Assembly (NCBI GenBank): GCA_937926065.1
Contig: CALANM010000141.1
Location: forward strand, 1-22,339
DNA from: an uncultured Microbacterium sp.
GTDB taxonomy: Bacteria; Actinomycetota; Actinomycetes; Actinomycetales; Microbacteriaceae
DNA length: 22,339 nt
Direction of reading: 5' to 3'
Within the stretch, counting starts at the first letter, position 1; the number at the start of each line of letters is the position of its first letter. The notes beneath the pieces were generated by a model that saw nothing but the letters and a program-made list of their open reading frames with translations, was not told the origin of the DNA and searched no databases. Made by a program: the position numbers and the translations under genes. This document shows, in pieces, positions 7,239 to 15,172 of this stretch.

Positions 7239-8821
7239 GGCGTCACCTCCTCGACGGGGGCGATGTCGCCCGTGGTCGAATCGACGAGGACGATCGGGTC
7301 CTGCAGGGCTTCGCCGATGTCGACGCACAGCTCGTAGAGCGGACCCGCCAGCACCGTGAGGGCGACGGTGACGGCGACCATGCCGGCGGTCGCGAGCGTC
7401 ATGATGCGCGGGATGACACGACGCTCGGTCTGAGTCGCCGCGGCGGGCGCGCCCCCGAGGTAGGTGATGCGGTCGGCGACATCGCCTTCGTCGTCGTGCT
7501 CCTCCTCCTCTCGCCAGAACGACAGGTTCCACGCGCGCATGAGGGCGTACAGCGTCAGCAGGGATGTGACGATGCCGCCGATGATGAGCACGTACATGAG
7601 CGGGGTGCCGACGCGCGCGGCGGCGTCGAAGAGCGCGAACTTGCCGATGAAGCCCGAGAACGGGGGAAGCCCGCCCAGGTTGATGGCGGGGATGAAGTAG
7701 AGCACGGCGATGACGGGCGCCGCCTTCATGAGGCCCTTGACCTTGAGGATCGACGTGGAGCCGGCGCGGCGCTCCACGAGCCCGACCGCGAGGAACAGCG
7801 TCGTCTGCACGACGATGTGGTGGACCATGTAGTAGATGGTCGCCCCGAGCGCGGCCGGCGTCGCGATCGCGAGCCCGAACACCATGTAGCCGATGTGACT
7901 CACGAGGGTGAACGACAGGATTCGCTTGAGCTCCGCCTGCGCGACCGCGCCGAGGACGCCGACGATCATCGTCGCGAGCGCGACGATCAGCAGCAGAGTG
8001 TTGACGTCGTTGTCGCGGAAGATCTGCGTCTCAGTGCGGATCATCGCGTAGACGCCGACCTTCGTCAGCAGGCCGGCGAACACCGCCGTCACCGGCGCGG
8101 GCGCCGTCGGGTAGGAGTCGGGGAGCCAGAACGACAGCGGGAAGACGGCGGCCTTGATGCTGAAGGCGAGCAGCAGCATGAGATGGAGCACGAGCTGAAC
8201 GTCCTGCGGCAGCTCCGACATCCGCGCGGCGAGCTGGGCGATGTTCACGGTGCCGAGGGCGCCGTAGATCGCCGCGATCGCCGAGAGGAACAGGATCGAC
8301 GACACGAGCGACACGACGATGTAGACGACGCCGGTGCGGATGCGGTTCTCGGTGGAGCCGAGGGTGATGAGCACGTACGACGCGACGAGCAGGATCTCGA
8401 AGCCGACGTAGAGATTGAACAGGTCGCCCGCGATGAACGCGTTGAAGATGCCCGCCGCCAGGATGAGGTAGGACGGGTGGAAGATCGTCACGGGCGTGTC
8501 GTCGTCGCCGTCGGCCGCGCCCTGGCCGACCGAGAAGAGAAGGACCGCCAGCAGCACGATGCTGGAGATGACCACCAGGAGCGCGGCGAGCCGGTCGACG
8601 TACAGCACGATGCCGAAGGGGATCGGCCATCCGCCCACCGAGACGGCGAGTGACTCGCCGGTCGAGTCGACCGAGTACAGGAGCACTGCCGCGATCGCGA
8701 GCACCAGCGTCAGGGTGACGGTCGAGACGCCGACCTGCACTCGGCGCTGACGACCGAAGATCAGCGCGATCGCAGCTCCCAGGAGGGGCAGCGTCACGAG
8801 GAGCGGAACGAGAGCGCTCAT
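7235..8821 (-). CDS. mrpD: Mrp/Mnh Na+/H+ antiporter subunit D
   Basis: This NuoM/NuoN-like proton-translocating subunit has 528 residues and about 14 membrane helices. Residues equivalent to those essential in Bacillus MrpD are visible: Glu142 in LYVGFEILLVASYV, Lys223 in SIKAAVFPLSFWLPDSYPTAP, and Lys254 in GLLTKVGVYAM. A hydrophilic, Glu/Asp-rich loop (REEEEHDDEGD) lies late in the protein. It acts in the cytoplasmic membrane with MrpA to exchange Na+ for H+. The start ATG overlaps the mrpC stop by 4 nt, and the stop overlaps mrpE by 4 nt. Confidence 0.96.
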   Translation of the reverse strand: MSALVPLLVTLPLLGAAIALIFGRQRRVQVGVSTVTLTLVLAIAAVLLYSVDSTGESLAVSVGGWPIPFGIVLYVDRLAALLVVISSIVLLAVLLFSVGQGAADGDDDTPVTIFHPSYLILAAGIFNAFIAGDLFNLYVGFEILLVASYVLITLGSTENRIRTGVVYIVVSLVSSILFLSAIAAIYGALGTVNIAQLAARMSELPQDVQLVLHLMLLLAFSIKAAVFPLSFWLPDSYPTAPAPVTAVFAGLLTKVGVYAMIRTETQIFRDNDVNTLLLIVALATMIVGVLGAVAQAELKRILSFTLVSHIGYMVFGLAIATPAALGATIYYMVHHIVVQTTLFLAVGLVERRAGSTSILKVKGLMKAAPVIAVLYFIPAINLGGLPPFSGFIGKFALFDAAARVGTPLMYVLIIGGIVTSLLTLYALMRAWNLSFWREEEEHDDEGDVADRITYLGGAPAAATQTERRVIPRIMTLATAGMVAVTVALTVLAGPLYELCVDIGEALQDPIVLVDSTTGDIAPVEEVTP

Positions 8822-9369
8822 CGATCACCTCCCTGCGCACCGTCGGTGCGGGTATCGCCGGTGCGAGGGGCGTCGACAGGCGCGTCGTCGCGGATGGCGT
8901 CGAGATCGCGGTGGTGCAGGACGACGATCGGGGCCGTATCGGTGCCGATGAAGTCGGTCGTGGCGTCGTCGTCCTCTTCGGTGATCTCGTCGTCCATCGT
9001 GTCTTCGTCTTCGGCGCCGCGCTCACGCAGGGCGATGTCGGTCTCGTCGTCGTGCACCGTGTCTGCCTGGCCGAGCTGCCAGGAGCGGTAGATCAGCGCA
9101 AGGAGGAAGGCGGAGACCGCGAAGGTGATGACGATCGCCGTGAGCGTGAGGGCCTGCGGGAGCGGATCGCTCATCTCGTCGGGGTCGGCGGCGCCGAAGA
9201 ACGGCGCGACGCCCGGCTTTCCCATGACGACCAGCAGGAAGAGATTGGCGGCGTTGCCCAGAAGCAGGAAGCCGATGAGCACGCGCGTGAGGCTGCGCTC
9301 GAGCATCGCGTAGACGCCGGCTGCGAAGAGGGCGCCCATGACGATGATGAGGAACATCGAGACGTTCAC
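8818..9369 (-). CDS. mrpC: Mrp/Mnh Na+/H+ antiporter subunit C with long acidic tail
   Basis: This NuoK-like subunit has 183 residues. Three helices lie in residues 5-23, 28-50 and 74-96. The motif SDPLPQALTLTAIVITFAV is typical of MrpC and NuoK relatives. The usual family length is about 110-115 residues. Here some 80 residues follow the last helix, very rich in Asp and Glu (for example TMDDEITEEDDDATTDF), and then IVVLHHRDLDAIRDD. The start is GTG at 9369, chosen because it forms a GTGA overlap with the mrpA stop, as at every other junction of this operon. An ATG four codons later is possible. The tail is probably cytosolic; its role is unknown. Confidence 0.93.
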   Translation of the reverse strand: MNVSMFLIIVMGALFAAGVYAMLERSLTRVLIGFLLLGNAANLFLLVVMGKPGVAPFFGAADPDEMSDPLPQALTLTAIVITFAVSAFLLALIYRSWQLGQADTVHDDETDIALRERGAEDEDTMDDEITEEDDDATTDFIGTDTAPIVVLHHRDLDAIRDDAPVDAPRTGDTRTDGAQGGDR

Positions 9370-12293
9370 GCGACGACCACCCCCCGATCGCGCAGCTCCT
9401 GCGTCTGGCGGTCGACCTCGCCGCCGAGCGAGCGCAGCACGTCGAGCACGAGCCCGATGACCACGAGGTACACGCCGATGTCGAAGAGGGTGGACGTCAC
9501 GAACTCGACGTGGCCGAGCACGGGCAGGTCCGTCTCCCAGAAGGTGCTCGTGAGCGGCGCCTGACCGAAGAACAGCGGGATGACGGCGCACGACACGGCG
9601 ACCGTCATGCCCGCGCCCAGCAGCCGGCCGGCGTCCGTCGGCGCCGCAGCGCCCAGCTCATAGCGGCCGCCCGCGACGTAGCGCATGACGAGAGCCATGC
9701 CCGCGACGAGACCGCCCGCGAAGCCGCCGCCGGGCAGGTTGTGACCGGCGAACAGCAGGTAGATCGACACGACGATGATGGTGTGGAAGAGCACGCGGAC
9801 GATGACCTCGAGCATGATCGAACGGTTCTCGGGCCGCATCCGCGGTCCGCCGACGAGCCATGCCTGGCGCGTGCTGCCGGGGGCGGTTGCGCGCGGCTGC
9901 GGACCGTCCACCGTCTCGATGAGCGGACGACGCGTGCGGATGACCGCGGTCGGCAGCGGCGAGATCGACCGCGACAGCAGGTCGGCGCGGTGCGTGACGA
10001 ACACGAGCGAGGCGACGCCCGTCGCCGCGAGGATCAGCACCGACAGCTCGCCCATCGTGTCCCAGCCGCGCAGGTCGACGAGGGCGACGTTCACGACGTT
10101 CTTGCCGTGCCCGATCTCGTAGGCGAGCTCCGGGAAGCGGTCGGAGATGGGCTCAGCCACCCGCGCCCCCGTCGCGACCATCGCGACCACGGCCATCGTC
10201 GCGCCCACGGCGATGCCGATGACGGCGCGCACGACCGGCAGCACCGATGCGTTGTGCTCGCCCATGCGGGCCGGGATGCGCCGCAGCACGAGGGCGAACG
10301 TCACGAGGGTGACGGTCTCGACGAGGATCTGCGTGAGCGCGAGATCGGGGGCCCCGCTCGTGGCGAACAGCAGCACCATGCCCAGGCCCGTCACCGACAC
10401 GAGTGCGACGCCCGTGTAGCGCTTGCGGGCTCGCACCGACACGACGGCGGCGAGGATCATGATCGGCGTCACGACGACCTGCATCGGCGTCTGCCAGGCG
10501 TCGAGCTCGATCTGCCACTGCGGGCTCGCGAGCAGCGCCGTGCCTTCGGCCGCGACGAATGCGACGAAGATCGTTCCCACGTACAGGGGGAGCGATCCGC
10601 GCTGCGTGAAGGTGGTCGTCCACACCGAGACGCGCGCCACAGCGCGGAGCGTGACGTTGTACGCGTCGGCCGCGGTGAAAGGCAGCAGACGCGAATGCCA
10701 GCCCGTGCGCTGCACGAGCCAGAACAGCGCCGCGCCTGCCGCGATCGCCCCCAGCGAGAGGAACAGCGCCGGCTCCCATCCGTGCCAGAGGGCCAGGTGG
10801 TAGGCGTGCTCGCCGCCGGCCGCGGGCATCGTGTCGGCGTAGCCCGCGAGCGCCGTGTCGATCCACGGTGCAGCGACGCCTCCCACGATGGTCAGGCCGC
10901 TCAGCAGCACGGGCGCCGCAAGGAACCCGATGGGCGGGTCGGGCCACTCGGTGCGTCGCATCGGGAGCCCCGCGGCATCCTTCTTCGTCCAGAAGGCACC
11001 CCACACGAAGCGGATGCCGTAGGCCGCCGTGAGCACGGAGCCGAGGATGATGCCGACCAGGGGCACCCAGGCCCCGGCATCTGCGCCGCTTTCGAGGAGC
11101 GAGGTGAGCGTGGCCTCCTTCGCGACGAACCCGATCGTCGGCGCGACGCCCACCATCGAGGCGATCGCGATGATCGAGAACGTCGCGAGCGTCGGCGCCT
11201 GCCGGCCCACGCCCGACAGCTCGGCGATGTCACGCGTGCTGAGCTGACGGTCGATGACGCCCACGACGAGGAACAGCGACGACTTGAACAGCGCGTGGCC
11301 GACCAGGAGCGCGAGACCCGCGAGGGCGGAGTTGCGCTCGCCGTAGCCGAGCACGACCGTGAGCATGCCGAGCTGACTCACCGTGCCGAAAGCGAGCACG
11401 CGCTTGAGGTCGGATTCGCGCAGCGCCTGCAGGCCGCCGAGCAGCATGGTGATCAGACCGAGCGTGATGACCATGGGCCGCCACGGCTCGGTGTCGGCGA
11501 ACGCGGGCGCGAGCCGGGCGATGAGGTAGACGCCCGCCTTGACCATGGCGGCCGCGTGCAGGTAGGCGCTGACGGGAGTGGGAGCGGCCATCGCTCCGGG
11601 CAGCCAGAAGTGGAACGGGAAGATCGCCGACTTGCTCAGCGCTCCCACCAGCAGGAAGACGACCGCCACGCTGAGGAGCGCCGGCTGCCCGTCGCCATCC
11701 GGGAGCGGGGAGGCGAGGATCGTGCTGATGCTGGACGTGCCGTACAGCACGACCACCATGACGGCGCCGACGAACATGACGAGACCGCCGAGGGTCGTCA
11801 CGAGGAGAGCCTGCAGGGCGGCGCGGCGGCTCGCGCCGCGGGCGTGGTAGAAGCCGATGAGCAGGTACGACAGGATGCTCGTGACCTCCCACAGCATCAC
11901 GAGCACGATCAGGTCATCGGTGAGCACCAGGCCGTACATCGCGCCCGCGAACGCGAGCAGCACGGCCGAGAAGAGGCCGACGCCGTCCTTCGTGCCGTCG
12001 AAGTACCAGCGGCAGTAGATCATCACGAGCGCGCCGACGCCCGTCACGATGAGCGCCATGATCCAGCCGAGCGTGTCCATGCGCATCGACAGGTCGATGC
12101 CGAGCGAGGGGATCCACGGCAGCGTCTCGAACGGTGCGGATCCGGAGAAGACGGCGGGGGCGGATGCCACGGCATGCACGAATGCGGCGAGCGGAACGGC
12201 TGCGCCGACGTAGAACGCGCGGGCTCCGATCCGTGTCACCAGCCAGGGCAGCACCAGCGGGATCACCGCGAACGCAGCCAGGAGCAGGAACAA
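9366..12293 (-). CDS. mrpA: Mrp/Mnh Na+/H+ antiporter subunit A fused to subunit B
   Basis: This is the large NuoL-like subunit, 975 residues, with MrpB fused at the C-terminus as usual in actinobacteria. The NuoL-like core shows Glu136 (LWEVTSI), Lys221 (ALSKSAIFPFHFWLP) and Lys252 (AAAMVKAGVYL), all on the proton path. The MbhE/DUF4040-like region follows around residues 620-790. The MrpB part starts near residue 830, with GHNLPGGGFAGGLVAGM as its hallmark. No separate mrpB exists in the operon, so the transporter is complete with six genes. The start is TTG at 12293, supported by AGGAGG (12299-12304) 5 nt upstream. It is the first gene of the operon and lies 39 nt after a lacI-family gene read in the same direction. 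Confidence 0.95.
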   Translation of the reverse strand: MFLLLAAFAVIPLVLPWLVTRIGARAFYVGAAVPLAAFVHAVASAPAVFSGSAPFETLPWIPSLGIDLSMRMDTLGWIMALIVTGVGALVMIYCRWYFDGTKDGVGLFSAVLLAFAGAMYGLVLTDDLIVLVMLWEVTSILSYLLIGFYHARGASRRAALQALLVTTLGGLVMFVGAVMVVVLYGTSSISTILASPLPDGDGQPALLSVAVVFLLVGALSKSAIFPFHFWLPGAMAAPTPVSAYLHAAAMVKAGVYLIARLAPAFADTEPWRPMVITLGLITMLLGGLQALRESDLKRVLAFGTVSQLGMLTVVLGYGERNSALAGLALLVGHALFKSSLFLVVGVIDRQLSTRDIAELSGVGRQAPTLATFSIIAIASMVGVAPTIGFVAKEATLTSLLESGADAGAWVPLVGIILGSVLTAAYGIRFVWGAFWTKKDAAGLPMRRTEWPDPPIGFLAAPVLLSGLTIVGGVAAPWIDTALAGYADTMPAAGGEHAYHLALWHGWEPALFLSLGAIAAGAALFWLVQRTGWHSRLLPFTAADAYNVTLRAVARVSVWTTTFTQRGSLPLYVGTIFVAFVAAEGTALLASPQWQIELDAWQTPMQVVVTPIMILAAVVSVRARKRYTGVALVSVTGLGMVLLFATSGAPDLALTQILVETVTLVTFALVLRRIPARMGEHNASVLPVVRAVIGIAVGATMAVVAMVATGARVAEPISDRFPELAYEIGHGKNVVNVALVDLRGWDTMGELSVLILAATGVASLVFVTHRADLLSRSISPLPTAVIRTRRPLIETVDGPQPRATAPGSTRQAWLVGGPRMRPENRSIMLEVIVRVLFHTIIVVSIYLLFAGHNLPGGGFAGGLVAGMALVMRYVAGGRYELGAAAPTDAGRLLGAGMTVAVSCAVIPLFFGQAPLTSTFWETDLPVLGHVEFVTSTLFDIGVYLVVIGLVLDVLRSLGGEVDRQTQELRDRGVVVA

Positions 12294-12298
12294 ACGGG

Positions 12299-12335
12299 CC
12301 TCCTGAAAAGGTCGCGGTCGTGGAACCTCATTCTA
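12299..12335 (-). promoter_or_regulatory. mrp operon -10 box and strong ribosome binding site
   Basis: AGGAGG (12299-12304) sits 5 nt before the TTG start of mrpA and decides that start. TAGAAT (12330-12335) is a good -10 box whose TAG is also the stop codon of the upstream lacI-family gene. It would give a leader of about 30 nt. No clear -35 hexamer is seen. Readthrough from the regulator gene is also possible. Confidence 0.5.
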
Positions 12336-13394
12336 CGGGGTCGAGCGGGCGGCCTCCGGTCGGGGTCCGGTCGTATTGCCCGAGCGGAAGACGCTCGTGA
12401 ATGTGAAGGAGGCCGGCTGCTCCCCGGAGAGCATCGCGACGATCGCCGCCCCGGCGGCGCGCCCCTTCTCGACGGCCGGCTGCACCATGGTGGTGAGCTC
12501 GTACGGCGCGAGGCCGTCGACCCGCACCCCGTCGAATCCCGCGACGCTGACGTCGGCCGGCACAGACAGCCCCGCCTCCTCTGCGGCGCGGATGACGCCG
12601 GCGGCGAGCAGGTCGCTCTGAGCGAGGATGGCTGTCGGCCGGCGGTGAGCGAAGATCTCGCGCCCGACTCGCAGGCCCTCGTCGATCGAGCTCGCGAGCG
12701 TCGGATATGCGGGCGCGTCGGGGAAGACGTCGCGCGCGCCCTCGAGCCGGTCCTGCGCGACGTTGAGCTCGGGCCGAAGCGTCACGAGAGCGACGTCCTC
12801 GTGGCCGAGCCGCCGCACGTGGTCGGCGATGCAGCGCTGCGCGTCGCGGTTGTCGAGCGAGATCTGCGGCACGCCCTCACCCGCGTCCCCCTCGATCACG
12901 ACGACGGGCACGCCGCGCGCGAGCAGCGTCGCGACGTCGTCGGCTGCTTCGGGGATCGAGCCGATCAGCACGGCCGCGTCGAGCGGCACGGTCGCGAGGG
13001 TCGCGCGCGTCGTGACAGGGGGCGGGACGGATGCCGCAGAGGTCTGCACGCCGGGCGTGTCGATCCGCGGGACGACGGGCTGCAGCAGGAGGAGGCTCGC
13101 GTCGATCGCGACCATGGCGTCGGCGAGGCCGTCCATCGTGGAGCGCTGCACGGGGTCGCGGAAGGCGGTGCCCAGGGGAGCCCGCTGCAGCACGCCGACG
13201 ATGCCCGTGCGTCCGCGACGCAGGGACGCGGCCAGCGGGTCGGGGCCGGTGTAGCCCAGCGCTGCGGCGGCGTCGAGCACACGCTGGCGCGTGGCGTCGG
13301 AGACGGGGGTCTTGCCGCTGAAGACCACCGACGCGGTCGACGGCGAGACGCCCGCGGCGCGGGCGACGTCGGAGATGGTGGCGCGTCGGGTCAT
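12333..13394 (-). CDS. LacI-family transcriptional regulator
   Basis: This is a 353-residue DNA-binding repressor of the LacI/GalR family. The helix-turn-helix is TISDVARAAGVSPSTASVVFSGK (residues 6-28). The hinge helix follows ALGY (about 50-62: DPLAASLRRGRT). The periplasmic-binding-protein-like sensor domain starts at IVGVLQ and ends with VSVAGFDGVRVDGLAPYELTTMVQP. The sensor contains an extra Pro/Thr-rich loop around residues 110-135. It is divergent from the MFS gene, with a perfect 14-bp palindrome between them, so autoregulation and control of the transporter are likely. The ATG has TACGAT 7 nt upstream and no Shine-Dalgarno, which suggests a leaderless mRNA. The mrp operon follows downstream in the same direction. 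The ligand is unknown. Confidence 0.93.
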   Translation of the reverse strand: MTRRATISDVARAAGVSPSTASVVFSGKTPVSDATRQRVLDAAAALGYTGPDPLAASLRRGRTGIVGVLQRAPLGTAFRDPVQRSTMDGLADAMVAIDASLLLLQPVVPRIDTPGVQTSAASVPPPVTTRATLATVPLDAAVLIGSIPEAADDVATLLARGVPVVVIEGDAGEGVPQISLDNRDAQRCIADHVRRLGHEDVALVTLRPELNVAQDRLEGARDVFPDAPAYPTLASSIDEGLRVGREIFAHRRPTAILAQSDLLAAGVIRAAEEAGLSVPADVSVAGFDGVRVDGLAPYELTTMVQPAVEKGRAAGAAIVAMLSGEQPASFTFTSVFRSGNTTGPRPEAARSTP

Positions 13395-13401
13395 CGCAAT
13401 G

Positions 13402-13407
13402 ATCGTA
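13402..13407 (-). promoter_or_regulatory. lacI-family gene -10 box, leaderless arrangement
   Basis: On the minus strand TACGAT is followed by 7 nt and then the ATG at 13394. The transcript would begin at the start codon. The 14-bp palindrome lies about 22 nt further upstream, near the expected -35 region. Confidence 0.55.
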
Positions 13408-13428
13408 ACCCGCCCCGCCGGTCCGCTG

Positions 13429-13442
13429 TCGAATCGATTCGA
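13429..13442. promoter_or_regulatory. Perfect 14-bp palindrome, probable LacI-family operator
   Basis: TCGAATCGATTCGA is identical to its reverse complement and has the central CG step usual in LacI-family operators. It lies in the 80-bp region between the divergent lacI-family and MFS genes, overlapping the -35 region of the MFS promoter. Binding by the adjacent regulator would block both promoters. The pairing is inference from position. Confidence 0.65.
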
Positions 13443-13462
13443 TCTCCGCTCGCACCAGGCGT

Positions 13463-13468
13463 TACAGT
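13463..13468 (+). promoter_or_regulatory. MFS gene -10 box, leaderless arrangement
   Basis: TACAGT is followed by 6 nt and the GTG start at 13475. TTCGAT at 13438-13443, inside the palindrome, is a weak -35 candidate with a 19-nt spacer. The geometry predicts a leaderless mRNA. Confidence 0.5.
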
Positions 13469-13474
13469 GGGCGG

Positions 13475-14701
13475 GTGGAAACCGCTCTCACCCGCCCCCA
13501 ACTCGTGCGCTGGCGTGCCGCCATCTTCACGATCTTCCTCGTGACAGGTATCGGATTCGCGACGTGGGCGTCGCGGCTGCCGGCGGTCAAGACCGCGCTC
13601 GGCATCGACGACTTCGGCGTCGGCGTGCTGCTGTTCACGTCGGGTGCGGCATCCCTCGTGGGACTGTCGCTTGCGAACATCATGATCGCGCGCTGGGGCG
13701 CCCGCCGCAGCATGTACGTGACGCTCTCGTTCTTCGCGGCCGGCATGGTCGTCATCGGCTTCGGCGTCCAGTTCGCCGACTCCTACGTCCTCACGGCGCT
13801 CGGACTGGTGCTGATGGGCATCGGCATGGCATCCACCGACGTCGTCATGAACGTCGAGGCCGCCGCCGTCGAGCAGGCCTTCGGCAAGACCCTCATGCCG
13901 CTGTTCCACGCCTTCTTCAGCCTCGGCACGGTCGCCGGCGCCGGCGTGGGCATCGCGATGGCGGCCTGGAACGTGGGCGTCGCGTGGCACCTGTGGGCGC
14001 TGGGCGGTCTCGCGTACGCCGCGGGCCTGTTCTCGCTGACGGCCGTTCCGACGCGCGAGTTCGCGGGCGACGACGAGGCGAAGACCGCCCCCACGCGGCG
14101 TGAGCGCATGCGGGCGCTGTTCATGGTGTGGCGCGACCCGCGCACCTACGCGATCGGCGCGATCATGCTCGGCATGGCGTTCGCTGAGGGAAGCGCCAAC
14201 GACTGGCTGACGATCGCCGTCGTCGACGGCCATCAGGAGTCCGAGGCGACGGGCGCGATCGCGCTCACGGTCTTCTCGGTGGCGATGACCGTCTTCCGGG
14301 TGATCGGCGGCCCGCTGGTCGACCGCATCGGCCGGGTGTGGACGCTGCGCATCCTTGCGATCATGGCCGCGGCCGGCCTCATCCTGTTCATCCTCGCGCC
14401 GTCCACGCCGATCGCCTTCGTCGGCGTGGCGCTGTGGGGCGCGGGCGCCTCGCTCGGCTTCCCGCTGGGAATGTCGGCAGCGGCCGACGACCCCGCGAAA
14501 GCCGCGGCATCCGTCTCGGCAGCCGCGACGATCGGCTACCTCGCGTTCCTGTGCGGTCCGCCCGTGCTCGGCTGGGTGAGCCACCAGATCGGCATCCTGC
14601 CCACGCTGTGGATCATCGTCGGCCTCATCGTGATGTCGGGGCTCGCCTCCGGCGCCGCCAGGCCGATCGCCGGGTCGACGGTCGGCAGCGGCCACCACTG
14701 A
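13475..14701 (+). CDS. MFS transporter, YbjJ-like
   Basis: This major facilitator superfamily permease has 408 residues and about 12 hydrophobic segments. The first helix reads FTIFLVTGIGFATWASRLPAVKTALG, as in the YbjJ-like branch of sugar-type MFS proteins. Motif A-like ARWGARRSMYV follows helix 2-3, and DRIGRVWTLR lies in the second half. A short charged central loop (about residues 190-215, rich in Arg) separates the two six-helix halves. The substrate cannot be inferred. The GTG start is fixed by the TACAGT box 6 nt upstream and by the absence of an alternative. It is divergent from a LacI-family repressor gene, so its expression is probably induced by a small sugar-like ligand. It converges on sufU with a 27-bp gap. 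Confidence 0.88.
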   Translation: METALTRPQLVRWRAAIFTIFLVTGIGFATWASRLPAVKTALGIDDFGVGVLLFTSGAASLVGLSLANIMIARWGARRSMYVTLSFFAAGMVVIGFGVQFADSYVLTALGLVLMGIGMASTDVVMNVEAAAVEQAFGKTLMPLFHAFFSLGTVAGAGVGIAMAAWNVGVAWHLWALGGLAYAAGLFSLTAVPTREFAGDDEAKTAPTRRERMRALFMVWRDPRTYAIGAIMLGMAFAEGSANDWLTIAVVDGHQESEATGAIALTVFSVAMTVFRVIGGPLVDRIGRVWTLRILAIMAAAGLILFILAPSTPIAFVGVALWGAGASLGFPLGMSAAADDPAKAAASVSAAATIGYLAFLCGPPVLGWVSHQIGILPTLWIIVGLIVMSGLASGAARPIAGSTVGSGHH

Positions 14702-14726
14702 CCTCGCCGGGCGCCGCCGGGTGAGG
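14702..14726. terminator. Weak bidirectional hairpin between MFS gene and sufU
   Basis: CCTCGCC (14702-14708) can pair with GGTGAGG (14720-14726) with one G-T wobble around an 11-nt loop. It fills the 27-bp gap between two converging genes. There is no T-run, so support as a terminator is positional. Confidence 0.35.
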
Positions 14727-14728
14727 GG

Positions 14729-15172
14729 TCAGGCGCGGGCGAGGGCGTCTTCGAGCGCGACCCAGGCGAGCATGGCGCACTTCACCCGAGCCGAGAACTT
14801 CGAGACGCCCGTGAGCGCCGCGGCGTCGCCGTAGACGTCTTCGTCGAGCTCCATCTGTCCGCGCGAGCGGAGCGCCTCGCGGAAGCCGTCGATGAGCTCG
14901 CGCGCCTCCGTGCGCGTGAGCCCCACCGCGAGGTCGGAGAGCATCGAGGCCGACGCCTGCGAGATCGAGCAGCCTGAGCCCTCCCACGTGACGTCACGGA
15001 TCGTGTCGCCGTCGGATTCGACGCGCGCCCGCAGCGTGATCTCGTCGCCGCAGGTGGGGTTGACCTGGTGCGAGGTGGCGTGGACGCCGTCTTCGTCGGC
15101 CAGCCCGAAGTGCTGCGGGTGCTTGGAGTGATCGAGGATCAGCTCGCGGTACAGGGTGTCGAGGTCGCTCAT
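14729..15172 (-). CDS. sufU: SufU-type zinc-dependent sulfur-transfer protein
   Basis: SufU takes persulfide sulfur from SufS for Fe-S cluster assembly in the cytosol. It looks like IscU but in Gram-positive bacteria acts as a zinc-dependent sulfurtransferase partner of SufS. The protein is 147 residues. The conserved zinc ligands are present: Cys41 and Asp43 (NPTCGDE), Cys68 (GSGCSISQAS) and Cys132 (RVKCAML). The extra loop that separates SufU from IscU is seen before SKFSARVKC. The ATG start overlaps the sufS stop by 4 nt. No sufB, sufC, sufD or sufR gene lies on either side in this window. Confidence 0.95.
   Translation of the reverse strand: MSDLDTLYRELILDHSKHPQHFGLADEDGVHATSHQVNPTCGDEITLRARVESDGDTIRDVTWEGSGCSISQASASMLSDLAVGLTRTEARELIDGFREALRSRGQMELDEDVYGDAAALTGVSKFSARVKCAMLAWVALEDALARA

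Noticed and set aside
9510..13544. A plus-strand open frame of over 1300 codons opposite mrpA and the lacI-family gene
   Set aside because: Its composition (runs of Arg, Asp, His, Glu, Gln) is that of a shadow frame in high-GC DNA, and it lies antisense to genes with clear family motifs. No start signal or recognisable domain.
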